A stretch of 5,244 nucleotides of DNA from assembly GCA_014860175.1 (NCBI GenBank), contig JACZKF010000312.1:1-5244 (forward strand), in the 5' to 3' direction. The DNA comes from Desulfuromonadales bacterium (GTDB taxonomy: Bacteria; Desulfobacterota; Desulfuromonadia; Desulfuromonadales; JACZKF01). A model generated the notes under the pieces. That model was not told the origin of the DNA and ran no database searches. It saw nothing but the letters and a program-made list of their open reading frames with translations. Made by a program: the position numbers and the translations under genes. This document shows positions 1 through 5,244 of this stretch, in pieces; the first letter of the stretch is position 1; every line of letters begins with the position of its first letter.

Positions 1-1928
1 ACCCGGCATCCATGCCCGGCGCCCGATCGGCACCGCAGCCGGAGCGGCTCTCACCGCAGCTGGCCAAGCTGGTGGAGGGAGTGCCACCAGGGGAAAACTG
101 GCTGCATGAGATCAAATTTGACGGCTACCGGCTGATCTCGGTCTTGCACGGGGGGGAGGTGCACCTCTGGAGCCGCAACGGCCTGGACTGGAGCGATCGG
201 TTTCCCACGGTCACCCAAGCCCTGGCCAGGCTGCCGGTGCAGCAGGCCATTTTCGATGGCGAACTGGTGATCCTTGACCCCCGGGGAATTTCCGATTTCC
301 AGGCCTTGCAGAACTACCTGCGCCATGGGGGGGAGGGGCGACTGGTCTATTACCTCTTCGATCTGGTCCATTGCCAGGGGTTCGATCTTTCCCGGGTCGG
401 GCTGTCCCGGCGCAAGGAGCTGCTGCGCCAGATCCTGGCCGGTCTCGATCCGGAATCTGCCGTCCTGCGCTACAGCGACCACATCCAGGGCGAGGGGGAG
501 AGGGTCTACCGTCACGCCTGCCGTTTCGGTCTGGAAGGGGTGGTCAGCAAGCGGGAGGACAGCGCCTCCGCGCAAGGCCGCTCCGACCACTGGCAAAAGG
601 TAAAATGCCAGCAGCGTCAGGAGTTCATCATCGGCGGCTATTCCGCCCCGGGCGGTTCCCGCAGCGGCTTCGGCGCCTTGCTGGTGGGGGTTCGCGACGC
701 TGAGGGGAATCTGGCTTACGCCGGCAAGGTGGGGACCGGTTTTACCCAGGCGCTGCTCGATGAGCTGCTGGCTACCTTACAGCCTCGTCAGGTTCCGCAC
801 CCCCCTTTTTACAACCCGCCGCGGGGAAGCGCGGCCCGGGGGGTGACCTGGGTGCGGCCGGAGCTGGTCGCCGAAATCGAATTTGCCGAATGGACTGGCG
901 ATGGGCAGCTGCGCCATCCATCGTTCAAGGGGCTGCGCGAGGATAAGGCGGCTGCCGAGGTCGGCCGCGAGCGACCGAAGCCGGCCGAAAGGCAGGAGCG
1001 GTCAGAGGGAGACGCGGTCAAATCCGGTCCGGGGGAGGTGGCGACGGTGGCCGGGGTGACCATCTCCAATCCGGAAAAGATTCTGTATCCGGAGCTGGGG
1101 GTGACCAAACTGGCTCTGGCCAAATACTATGCGGCGGTGGCCGAGAAAATCCTCCCCTACCTGGTCGCGCGACCGCTGACCATCGTGCGCTGCCCCCAGG
1201 GGCGGCGGCACCACTGCTTCTATCAGAAACATCTGAACGAGAGTGTGCCGCCGCCGGTGCGCGGGGTGGCGGTGAAGGAAAAGGAGGAGGAGCAGCTTTA
1301 CCTGGTGATCGACGATCTGCCCGGCCTGATCACCCTGGTGCAGCTCGGGGCTCTCGAATTCCACCCCTGGGGGGCCCGGGAAGATCGTCTCGATCGGCCG
1401 GATATGGTCATCTTCGATCTCGACCCGGCCCCGGATGTCGCCTGGGAGGCGGTCATCGAGGGCGCCCGAGCTCTGCATCAGCGTCTCGGTGAACTGGGGC
1501 TGCAAGGGTTTGTGAAGACTTCGGGGGGGAAAGGGCTGCACGTGGTGGTCCCCCTGCTGCGGCGAGGCGGCTGGGAGGAAGTCAAGGCGTTTTCCCGGGC
1601 GGTGGCGGAAGATCTGGCCCGGCGCGAACCGCAGCGCTACGTCACCACCATGGCCAAGGCGCGGCGGCAGGGGAAAATATTCATCGATTTTTTCCGCAAC
1701 AGCCGTGGTGCGACCAGTGTCGCCCCCTACAGCACCCGGGCCCGGGAGGGGGCGCCGGTCTCCACCCCGCTCTCCTGGGACGAACTGGGCGTCGACCTGG
1801 ACCCTGCCGACTACACGGTCGACCATCTCCCCCGGCGCCTGGCTCAGCTCAGGAGCGACCCCTGGGGCGACTTCTTCGAGGTGCGCCAGTCGATCACCAA
1901 GACGATTCGACGGGAGTTGGGGCTGTAG
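1..1928 (+). CDS. ligD: ATP-dependent DNA ligase LigD (NHEJ), ligase plus polymerase domains, 5' end outside the window
   Basis: LigD seals and fills DNA double-strand breaks in bacterial non-homologous end joining, working with Ku. Numbered from the ATG at 12, the adenylation domain carries motif I EIKFDGYR (33-40, adenylated Lys35), SRNG (54-57), FDGEL (81-85), YYLFDLVH (113-120), LEGVVSKR (174-181) and WQKVKC (194-199). The OB-fold follows, with EIEFAEWTGDGQLRHPSFKG (288-307) and LREDK. A charged linker (about 312-346) leads to a primase-like polymerase domain with VTISNPEKILYP (349-360), HPWG (451-454), the metal-binding DLD (469-471), SGGKGLH (504-510), and IDFFRN (558-563) with the third catalytic Asp559. 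The gene is probably truncated by the window edge: codons 3-11 are open in frame, the ATG at 12 has no purine-rich ribosome binding site, and ligase-then-polymerase order is typical of LigD proteins that begin with a roughly 200-residue 3'-phosphoesterase domain. A two-domain protein starting at 12 is the less likely alternative. Function is near certain; the start is not visible. Confidence 0.95.
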   Translation, partial: PASMPGARSAPQPERLSPQLAKLVEGVPPGENWLHEIKFDGYRLISVLHGGEVHLWSRNGLDWSDRFPTVTQALARLPVQQAIFDGELVILDPRGISDFQALQNYLRHGGEGRLVYYLFDLVHCQGFDLSRVGLSRRKELLRQILAGLDPESAVLRYSDHIQGEGERVYRHACRFGLEGVVSKREDSASAQGRSDHWQKVKCQQRQEFIIGGYSAPGGSRSGFGALLVGVRDAEGNLAYAGKVGTGFTQALLDELLATLQPRQVPHPPFYNPPRGSAARGVTWVRPELVAEIEFAEWTGDGQLRHPSFKGLREDKAAAEVGRERPKPAERQERSEGDAVKSGPGEVATVAGVTISNPEKILYPELGVTKLALAKYYAAVAEKILPYLVARPLTIVRCPQGRRHHCFYQKHLNESVPPPVRGVAVKEKEEEQLYLVIDDLPGLITLVQLGALEFHPWGAREDRLDRPDMVIFDLDPAPDVAWEAVIEGARALHQRLGELGLQGFVKTSGGKGLHVVVPLLRRGGWEEVKAFSRAVAEDLARREPQRYVTTMAKARRQGKIFIDFFRNSRGATSVAPYSTRAREGAPVSTPLSWDELGVDLDPADYTVDHLPRRLAQLRSDPWGDFFEVRQSITKTIRRELGL

Positions 1929-1930
1929 AA

Positions 1931-1943
1931 GCCGGGTACCGGC
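1931..1943. repeat. Short GC-rich inverted repeat in the convergent gap between ligD and the small gene
   Basis: The 34-bp gap between the two converging stop codons holds the perfect 5-bp inverted repeat GCCGG-gta-CCGGC. It begins three bases after the ligD stop codon. A second, weaker repeat, GGCC-agg-GGCC (1944-1954), follows. Neither is followed by a T-run on either strand, so a Rho-independent terminator is not supported. It may stabilise 3' ends, or be chance in a GC-rich gap. Confidence 0.3.
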
Positions 1944-1962
1944 GGCCAGGGGCCCAATCGCT

Positions 1963-2196
1963 TCAATGGCGGGGCTTTCCCGTCACCTCTTCCCACTTTT
2001 CCAGCTCCGGAATGTCGAGCTGGGTCAGCCGGTCCCATTCGTCCCACCCGGTCGAGCGCTGCGCCACGTCCTGCCAGGCCGACTGCACCGAGTCATAGTT
2101 CCCCAGCGGGATGTCGTCGATCAGCAGCTCCACCCCCGCACCTGGCTGCCGGCGGATCAGAAACGTCCCGACCGAGGAGCAGTAACGATAGTCCAT
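1963..2196 (-). CDS. Small hypothetical protein (77 aa), acidic and tryptophan-rich at the C-terminal half
   Basis: I cannot name this protein; it looks like a small soluble cytosolic protein with no signal peptide or membrane segment. It begins MDYRYCSSVGTFLIRRQPG, continues with a short hydrophobic stretch VELLIDDIPLGNY, then an acidic, tryptophan-containing part with TGWDEWDRL and IPELEKWEEV, and ends TGKPRH. The pattern of a beta-strand-like N-terminus and a GWDEWD box resembles small uncharacterised proteins I recall from Geobacter relatives; no function is known to me. I chose the ATG at 2196 because the protein pattern starts there and AAAGGGG lies five bases upstream. An in-frame TTG at 2247 would add 17 residues and has a stronger AGGAGG four bases away, so a 94-residue product is possible. 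It lies 126 bp after the TatD/radical SAM gene on the same strand and converges on ligD. Its coding status is supported by both start signals, by position in an otherwise empty gap, and by a plausible composition. Confidence 0.7.
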   Translation of the reverse strand: MDYRYCSSVGTFLIRRQPGAGVELLIDDIPLGNYDSVQSAWQDVAQRSTGWDEWDRLTQLDIPELEKWEEVTGKPRH

Positions 2197-2201
2197 GATC
2201 G

Positions 2202-2208
2202 CCCCTTT
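2202..2208 (-). promoter_or_regulatory. Ribosome binding site for the 77-aa small protein
   Basis: The - strand reads AAAGGGG, then five bases (CGATC), then ATG at 2196. This is a moderate Shine-Dalgarno match at acceptable spacing and supports the shorter start of the small gene. The competing, stronger site lies at 2252-2257. Confidence 0.45.
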
Positions 2209-2228
2209 CCAGTGGTTGATCAGCTTGA

Positions 2229-2244
2229 GAGAGATAGTTCTCTC
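2229..2244 (-). repeat. 6-bp inverted repeat between the two possible starts of the small gene
   Basis: The - strand reads GAGAGA-acta-TCTCTC, a perfect six-base stem with a four-base loop. It begins right at the TTG codon (2247-2245) and ends 32 bases before the ATG at 2196. If the ATG is the true start, this is a small leader hairpin; if the TTG is used, it is within the first codons. There is no T-run, so it is not a terminator. Confidence 0.35.
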
Positions 2245-2251
2245 CAACCAC

Positions 2252-2257
2252 CCTCCT
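2252..2257 (-). promoter_or_regulatory. Strong Shine-Dalgarno sequence upstream of an alternative TTG start
   Basis: The - strand reads AGGAGG followed by GTGG and then TTG at 2247. The match to the anti-Shine-Dalgarno sequence is perfect, but the four-base spacing is tight and the start codon is weak. It could direct a 94-residue form of the small protein, or be a chance purine run in the leader. Confidence 0.35.
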
Positions 2258-2275
2258 AAGAGTGCCAGGCAAAGT

Positions 2276-2308
2276 GGCGGCTGTCAAAACGTCCACAAAG
2301 TAGCCGCC
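2276..2308. repeat. 7-bp inverted repeat downstream of the TatD/radical SAM gene
   Basis: GGCGGCT (2276-2282) and AGCCGCC (2302-2308) are perfect reverse complements around a 19-base loop. The repeat starts 14 bases past the stop codon of the fusion gene on the - strand. No T-run follows, so it is not a classic terminator, though it could protect the 3' end of the transcript. The - strand copy of the loop region contains TTGACA (2287-2282), a perfect match to a sigma70 -35 box, but I see no good -10 box at the correct distance. Confidence 0.3.
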
Positions 2309-2322
2309 TTCCGGTCTGGCGC

Positions 2323-3714
2323 TTATCCGACCTCGTTATACTCACGCTCCCGAAACTCCACGCCGAGCTCTTGGGCGACTTGCCGGCACCCCTGCATGTC
2401 GATACCGGGAATGGCGACCGCTGTGGCGGTGACCGTCGGAATGTGTTTCTTCGCCTCGCGCAGGAACTCTCTGACGGCCGGATAACCGTCCTCGCCGAAG
2501 CTCGACTGGCACAGCCGCTGGTAGGTGGCGGCGTCCGGAGCGTTGAGGGAGACCGAAATGCTGTCGATCAAGCCGGACAACTCCGGCAGCACGTTGCGTC
2601 CATGCACCAGGTTGGCCTGGCCATCGGTGTTAACCCGCACCCGCACCCCGAGGGTTTTGAGCCAGCCGGCGATCTCCCGGACCAGCTCGATACGGATCAG
2701 CGGCTCGCCATAACCGCAGAAAACCACCTCCTGCCACTCTTGGGGATTGCCGATGGCCGCCTTGACTTCGGCTGCCGTCGGCTCCTGCGCCAGCTGCAGC
2801 TGGTGCCCCTTGACCGTGAAGTCGCGAAATTTCGTGCAGAACGTGCAGGCGTTGGTGCAGCGGTTGGTGATGTTCAGATAGAGGGAGCGGCGAATCGGGT
2901 AGGCGATCCGGGTGTCGATCTCGGCCTCGCCGACCCCGAAGAGGCGATAGGAATTGACGGTGGTGATGCGGGCGACATCGGCTATCGTCAACCCCTTGAT
3001 GGCAGCGATCGCCTCGGCGGTATGGCGCACGTAGGCCGGTTCGTTGCGGCGGCCGCGAAACGGTTGCGGCGCCAGATAGGGGCAGTCGGTCTCCACCAGT
3101 AGCCGGTCGATCGGCACCCCCCGCACCACCTGGCGCAGCTCCTCGTTCTTCGGATAGGTGATGGTCCCGGGGAAAGAGAGGTAAAAGCCGAGCTCCAGGC
3201 ACTGCCTGGCCATCTCCAGATCACCGCTGAAGCAGTGCAGGACGCCGCCGATCTCTTGGGCGTTCTCCTCCCGCAGAATCTGCAGCACCTCCTGGTGGGC
3301 GTCGCGATCATGGACGATCAGCGGCAGATCCACCTCACGAGCCAGGCGGATCTGCCGGCGGAAAGCCTCTCTCTGGGCCTCGCGAGGGGCACGGTCGCGG
3401 TAGAAGTCGAGCCCGATCTCACCGACGGCGACCACCTTCGGTGCGCTGGTGATCAGCTCTCTTAGCTGCTCCAGAGTCTCCTCGCTGGCGGTCAGGGCGT
3501 CGTGCGGGTGAATGCCGACCGCGGCGTAGACCTCCGGGTGGGCCGAGGCGATCTCGATGCTGAGTCGCGAACTGGCCAAGTCGGTGCCGACGGTCAGCAG
3601 CCGGGTGACCCCCTGTTCCAGAGCCCGGGCGATGACCGCCTCGCGGTCGTCGCGGAACTGAGCGTTATCGAGATGGGCGTGGGTGTCGACCAAGGAGGGG
3701 AGTTGTGCTTTCAC
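2323..3714 (-). CDS. TatD-family metal-dependent hydrolase fused to a TatD-associated radical SAM domain
   Basis: The N-terminal half is a TatD-type metal-dependent nuclease/hydrolase. From the GTG at 3714 it has VDTHAHLD (9-16, His12 and His14), GIHPHD (67-72), GEIGLDFY (98-105, Glu99), VHDRDAH (134-140, His135), LHCFSG (159-164, His160) and VETDCPYLAPQPF (207-219, Asp210): the full set of TatD metal ligands. After about residue 265 a second domain begins, with NITNRCTNACTFC (281-293) holding the CxxxCxxC motif (Cys286, 290, 293) that binds a 4Fe-4S cluster, and CGYGEPL (333-339), the SAM-binding GGE equivalent. The product is 463 residues; TatD alone is about 260. The second half matches what I recall as the TatD-linked radical SAM family (TIGR04038), whose substrate is unknown to me. 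All catalytic residues of both halves are present, so both are likely active. I chose the GTG at 3714 because GGAG lies seven bases upstream and TatD proteins start just before the DTHAH motif. A GTG at 3774 would add 20 residues encoded by the hairpin between the genes. The gene follows metG by 68 bp, a pairing common for tatD. Confidence 0.93.
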   Translation of the reverse strand: MKAQLPSLVDTHAHLDNAQFRDDREAVIARALEQGVTRLLTVGTDLASSRLSIEIASAHPEVYAAVGIHPHDALTASEETLEQLRELITSAPKVVAVGEIGLDFYRDRAPREAQREAFRRQIRLAREVDLPLIVHDRDAHQEVLQILREENAQEIGGVLHCFSGDLEMARQCLELGFYLSFPGTITYPKNEELRQVVRGVPIDRLLVETDCPYLAPQPFRGRRNEPAYVRHTAEAIAAIKGLTIADVARITTVNSYRLFGVGEAEIDTRIAYPIRRSLYLNITNRCTNACTFCTKFRDFTVKGHQLQLAQEPTAAEVKAAIGNPQEWQEVVFCGYGEPLIRIELVREIAGWLKTLGVRVRVNTDGQANLVHGRNVLPELSGLIDSISVSLNAPDAATYQRLCQSSFGEDGYPAVREFLREAKKHIPTVTATAVAIPGIDMQGCRQVAQELGVEFREREYNEVG

Positions 3715-3721
3715 GGGGTAT

Positions 3722-3725
3722 CTCC
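3722..3725 (-). promoter_or_regulatory. Ribosome binding site that sets the start of the TatD/radical SAM gene
   Basis: The - strand reads GGAG, then seven bases (ATACCCC), then GTG at 3714. Spacing is good. The site directly follows the T-run of the upstream hairpin, so the hairpin and the ribosome site are adjacent in the transcript. It favours the 463-residue product over the longer 483-residue reading. Confidence 0.65.
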
Positions 3726-3755
3726 AAAAGGGGAGGGGGCGCAGTGCGCCCCCTC
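3726..3755 (-). terminator. GC-rich hairpin with short T-run between metG and the TatD/radical SAM gene (terminator or attenuator)
   Basis: On the - strand, GAGGGGGCGCA and TGCGCCCCCTC form a perfect 11-bp inverted repeat (3733-3755) around one central base, so the real loop takes up the innermost bases. It is followed by CCC and then TTTT (3729-3726). The stem starts 27 bases after the metG stop codon. The stem is very stable but the T-run is short and offset by three C's, so termination is probably partial. This would allow read-through into the downstream gene while lowering its expression relative to metG. The same sequence on the + strand lacks a T-run, so the element acts in the metG direction. 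Confidence 0.6.
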
Positions 3756-3782
3756 GGTAGATCAGTCTCTGCACAATCCAGT

Positions 3783-5244
3783 TTACTCGGTTTCAATTCG
3801 CGGGAACAGGGGGTCGGCTTTCTCGATGGAGATCCCTGGCTGTAGGCCACCCCAGCCGTCCTGGCCGTCAAGGTTGGTCTGTAGCGGGTTTTGCCCAAGA
3901 ATCGCCAACATCTTCGCCCCGGTATCCGGGATGAAGGGGGTGACCAGCAGGGCGATCAGGCGCATCGCCTCCAGCAGGTTGTACATCACCGTCCCCAGCC
4001 GCGCGCGGTCTGCTTCCTGTTTGGCCAGCGTCCAGGGGGCGGTGCTGTCGATATATTTGTTGGCTGCCCCGACCAGGTCCCAGATCGCCTGCAGCGCCTT
4101 GTTGAAGGCGAGCTCCTCCATCTGCGCATCGACCGCCTGGACGGCGGCGGGGAAGCGGGCGATGAAAGTCTCATCCAGTGGTTGCAACTCCCCGGCGGCC
4201 GGCAGGATCCCGCCGAAGTACTTGTTGACCATGGCGGTGGTGCGGCTGACCAGGTTCCCCAGGTCGTTGGCCAGATCGGAGTTGATCCGGTGGACCAGGG
4301 CGCTGTGGCTGAAGTCGCCGTCGAGGCCGAAGGGGACCTCCCGGAGCAGGAAGTAGCGGATGGCGTCGACGCCGTATTTGTCGACCAGCATATTCGGCTC
4401 GACCACATTTTGCAGGCTCTTGCTCATCTTCTGCCCCTCCACCGTCCACCAGCCGTGGGCAAAAATCTTCTTCGGCAGCGGCAGTCCGGCGGCGAGCAGG
4501 AAGGTCGGCCAGTAAACGGTATGAAAGCGCAGGATGTCTTTGCCGATGACGTGAACGTTTGCCGGCCAGAAGCGACCGTACTCTCCTTCTTCGTCCGGGA
4601 AACCAAGACCGGTGATGTAGTTGGTCAGGGCGTCGAACCAGACATAGATCACATGTCTTTCATTGCCCGGCACCGGGATCCCCCAGGAGAAGGAGGTGCG
4701 GGAGATGGAGAGGTCGCGCAGCCCTTCGCGGACGAAGCTGAGCACTTCGTTGCGGCGGGTGCGGGGCTGGATGAAATCATCATTGGCTTCGATATGCGCC
4801 AGCAGTGCCTGCTGGTATTTGCTCATGCGGAAAAAATACGACTCTTCCTTGAGTTTTTCCGTCGGCCGTCCGCAATCGGGGCAGCAGCCGTCGATCAGCT
4901 GGGTCTCGGTCCAGAAGGTTTCGCAGGGGGTGCAGTACCAGTCCTCGTATTCGCCGGGGTAGATATCCCCCTTGACCTCGATCTGCCGGAACAGCTCCCA
5001 CACCCCTTTTTTGTGCCGCTCCTGGGAGGTGCGGATGAAATCGGTGTGGGAAATTTCCAGCTTCTCCCAGGGCGCCTGAAACCGTTTGACGACCCGGTCG
5101 GCCAACTCCAGAGGGGTTTCCCCCTTGGCCTGGGCAGCCTTTTCCACTTTCTGCCCGTGCTCGTCGGTGCCGGTGAGAAAGAAGACCTCAAAGCCCCGAG
5201 AGCGTTTGTAGCGGGCCAGGGCGTCGCAGGCCAAAGTTGTGTAG
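3783..5244 (-). CDS. metG: Methionyl-tRNA synthetase, 5' end outside the window
   Basis: MetRS is a cytosolic class I synthetase that joins methionine to elongator and initiator tRNA-Met using ATP. Numbered from the first whole visible codon (Tyr at 5243), the sequence opens YTTLACDALARYK, which in the family directly follows the HIGH motif, so about 23 residues including HIGH are beyond the window. FLTGTDEHGQK spans 22-32. The connective domain has two CxxC pairs, CTPC (Cys104, 107) and CPDC (Cys121, 124), that bind a structural zinc. YVWFDALTNYI (200-210) and the KMSKS loop (272-276) complete the catalytic core, and a helical anticodon-binding domain fills the rest. The protein ends FPRIETE; it has no C-terminal EMAPII-like tRNA-binding domain, so the whole would be near 510 residues, the short form of the family. 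A TTG at 5234 could be read as a start but is an internal Leu codon of this conserved stretch. The gene is first in the visible - strand run, and its promoter is not in view. Confidence 0.97.
   Translation of the reverse strand, partial: YTTLACDALARYKRSRGFEVFFLTGTDEHGQKVEKAAQAKGETPLELADRVVKRFQAPWEKLEISHTDFIRTSQERHKKGVWELFRQIEVKGDIYPGEYEDWYCTPCETFWTETQLIDGCCPDCGRPTEKLKEESYFFRMSKYQQALLAHIEANDDFIQPRTRRNEVLSFVREGLRDLSISRTSFSWGIPVPGNERHVIYVWFDALTNYITGLGFPDEEGEYGRFWPANVHVIGKDILRFHTVYWPTFLLAAGLPLPKKIFAHGWWTVEGQKMSKSLQNVVEPNMLVDKYGVDAIRYFLLREVPFGLDGDFSHSALVHRINSDLANDLGNLVSRTTAMVNKYFGGILPAAGELQPLDETFIARFPAAVQAVDAQMEELAFNKALQAIWDLVGAANKYIDSTAPWTLAKQEADRARLGTVMYNLLEAMRLIALLVTPFIPDTGAKMLAILGQNPLQTNLDGQDGWGGLQPGISIEKADPLFPRIETE

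Noticed and set aside
1002..1826. Long open frame on the - strand (274 codons) opposite ligD
   Set aside because: It is antisense to clear ligD domains, and its product is a low-complexity Pro/Arg/His/Gly-rich sequence with no family motif. Long antisense frames are expected in GC-rich genes.
1929..1962. Bidirectional terminator between ligD and the small gene
   Set aside because: The repeats are short and no T-run follows on either strand, so intrinsic termination is not supported.
1705..2259. Open frame on the + strand running from within ligD across the small gene
   Set aside because: It is out of frame with the conserved polymerase domain of ligD, and its product is Pro/Arg/Ser-rich without motifs.
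2251..2270. Possible sigma54 promoter (TGGCAC on the - strand, within CCTGGCACTCTTAGGAGG)
   Set aside because: The -24 half matches, but there is no TTGC-like -12 half at the required distance; the position holds GGAGG instead.
2371..3102. Open frame on the + strand (243 codons) opposite the TatD/radical SAM gene
   Set aside because: It mirrors the codon bias of the conserved gene on the other strand and shows no recognisable motif or ribosome binding site.
3502..4356. Open frame on the + strand crossing the metG to tatD gap
   Set aside because: It spans two conserved genes on the opposite strand and the hairpin between them; no motif or start signal supports it.

Overview
The window comes from a GC-rich bacterium. 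The gene content and protein style suggest a Desulfuromonadia (Geobacter/Desulfuromonas-like) deltaproteobacterium. The clues are a bacterial NHEJ ligase with its ligase domain ahead of its polymerase domain, a TatD nuclease fused to a TatD-associated radical SAM domain, and a short methionyl-tRNA synthetase without the C-terminal tRNA-binding domain. The assignment rests on recalled family resemblance, not on a search.

Layout: (1) On the + strand, positions 1-1928 hold the 3' part of ligD, the multifunctional DNA repair ligase of non-homologous end joining. Its reading frame is open to the left edge and no ribosome binding site precedes the first ATG, so an N-terminal phosphoesterase domain probably lies outside the window. 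(2) On the - strand, reading from the right edge leftward, are metG (5244-3783, missing about its first 23 codons), a TatD/radical SAM fusion gene (3714-2323) and a small unnamed gene (2196-1963). The three - strand genes are co-directional and 68 and 126 bp apart, and could be co-transcribed. The small gene converges on ligD with a 34-bp gap.

The most interesting features are the TatD-radical SAM fusion, whose radical SAM half has no function I can name, and a perfect 11-bp GC-rich hairpin with a short T-run between metG and the fusion gene. The hairpin lies directly before the fusion gene's Shine-Dalgarno sequence, so it could partially terminate transcription or attenuate expression. It also shows that the longer possible GTG start of the fusion gene is probably false. 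The small gene has two competing start signals with a short hairpin between them.

The two partial genes have familiar jobs: translation (MetRS charges tRNA-Met) and double-strand break repair (LigD). I see no mobile elements, CRISPR arrays, tRNA or rRNA genes. Apart from the gaps described, the window is almost entirely coding.
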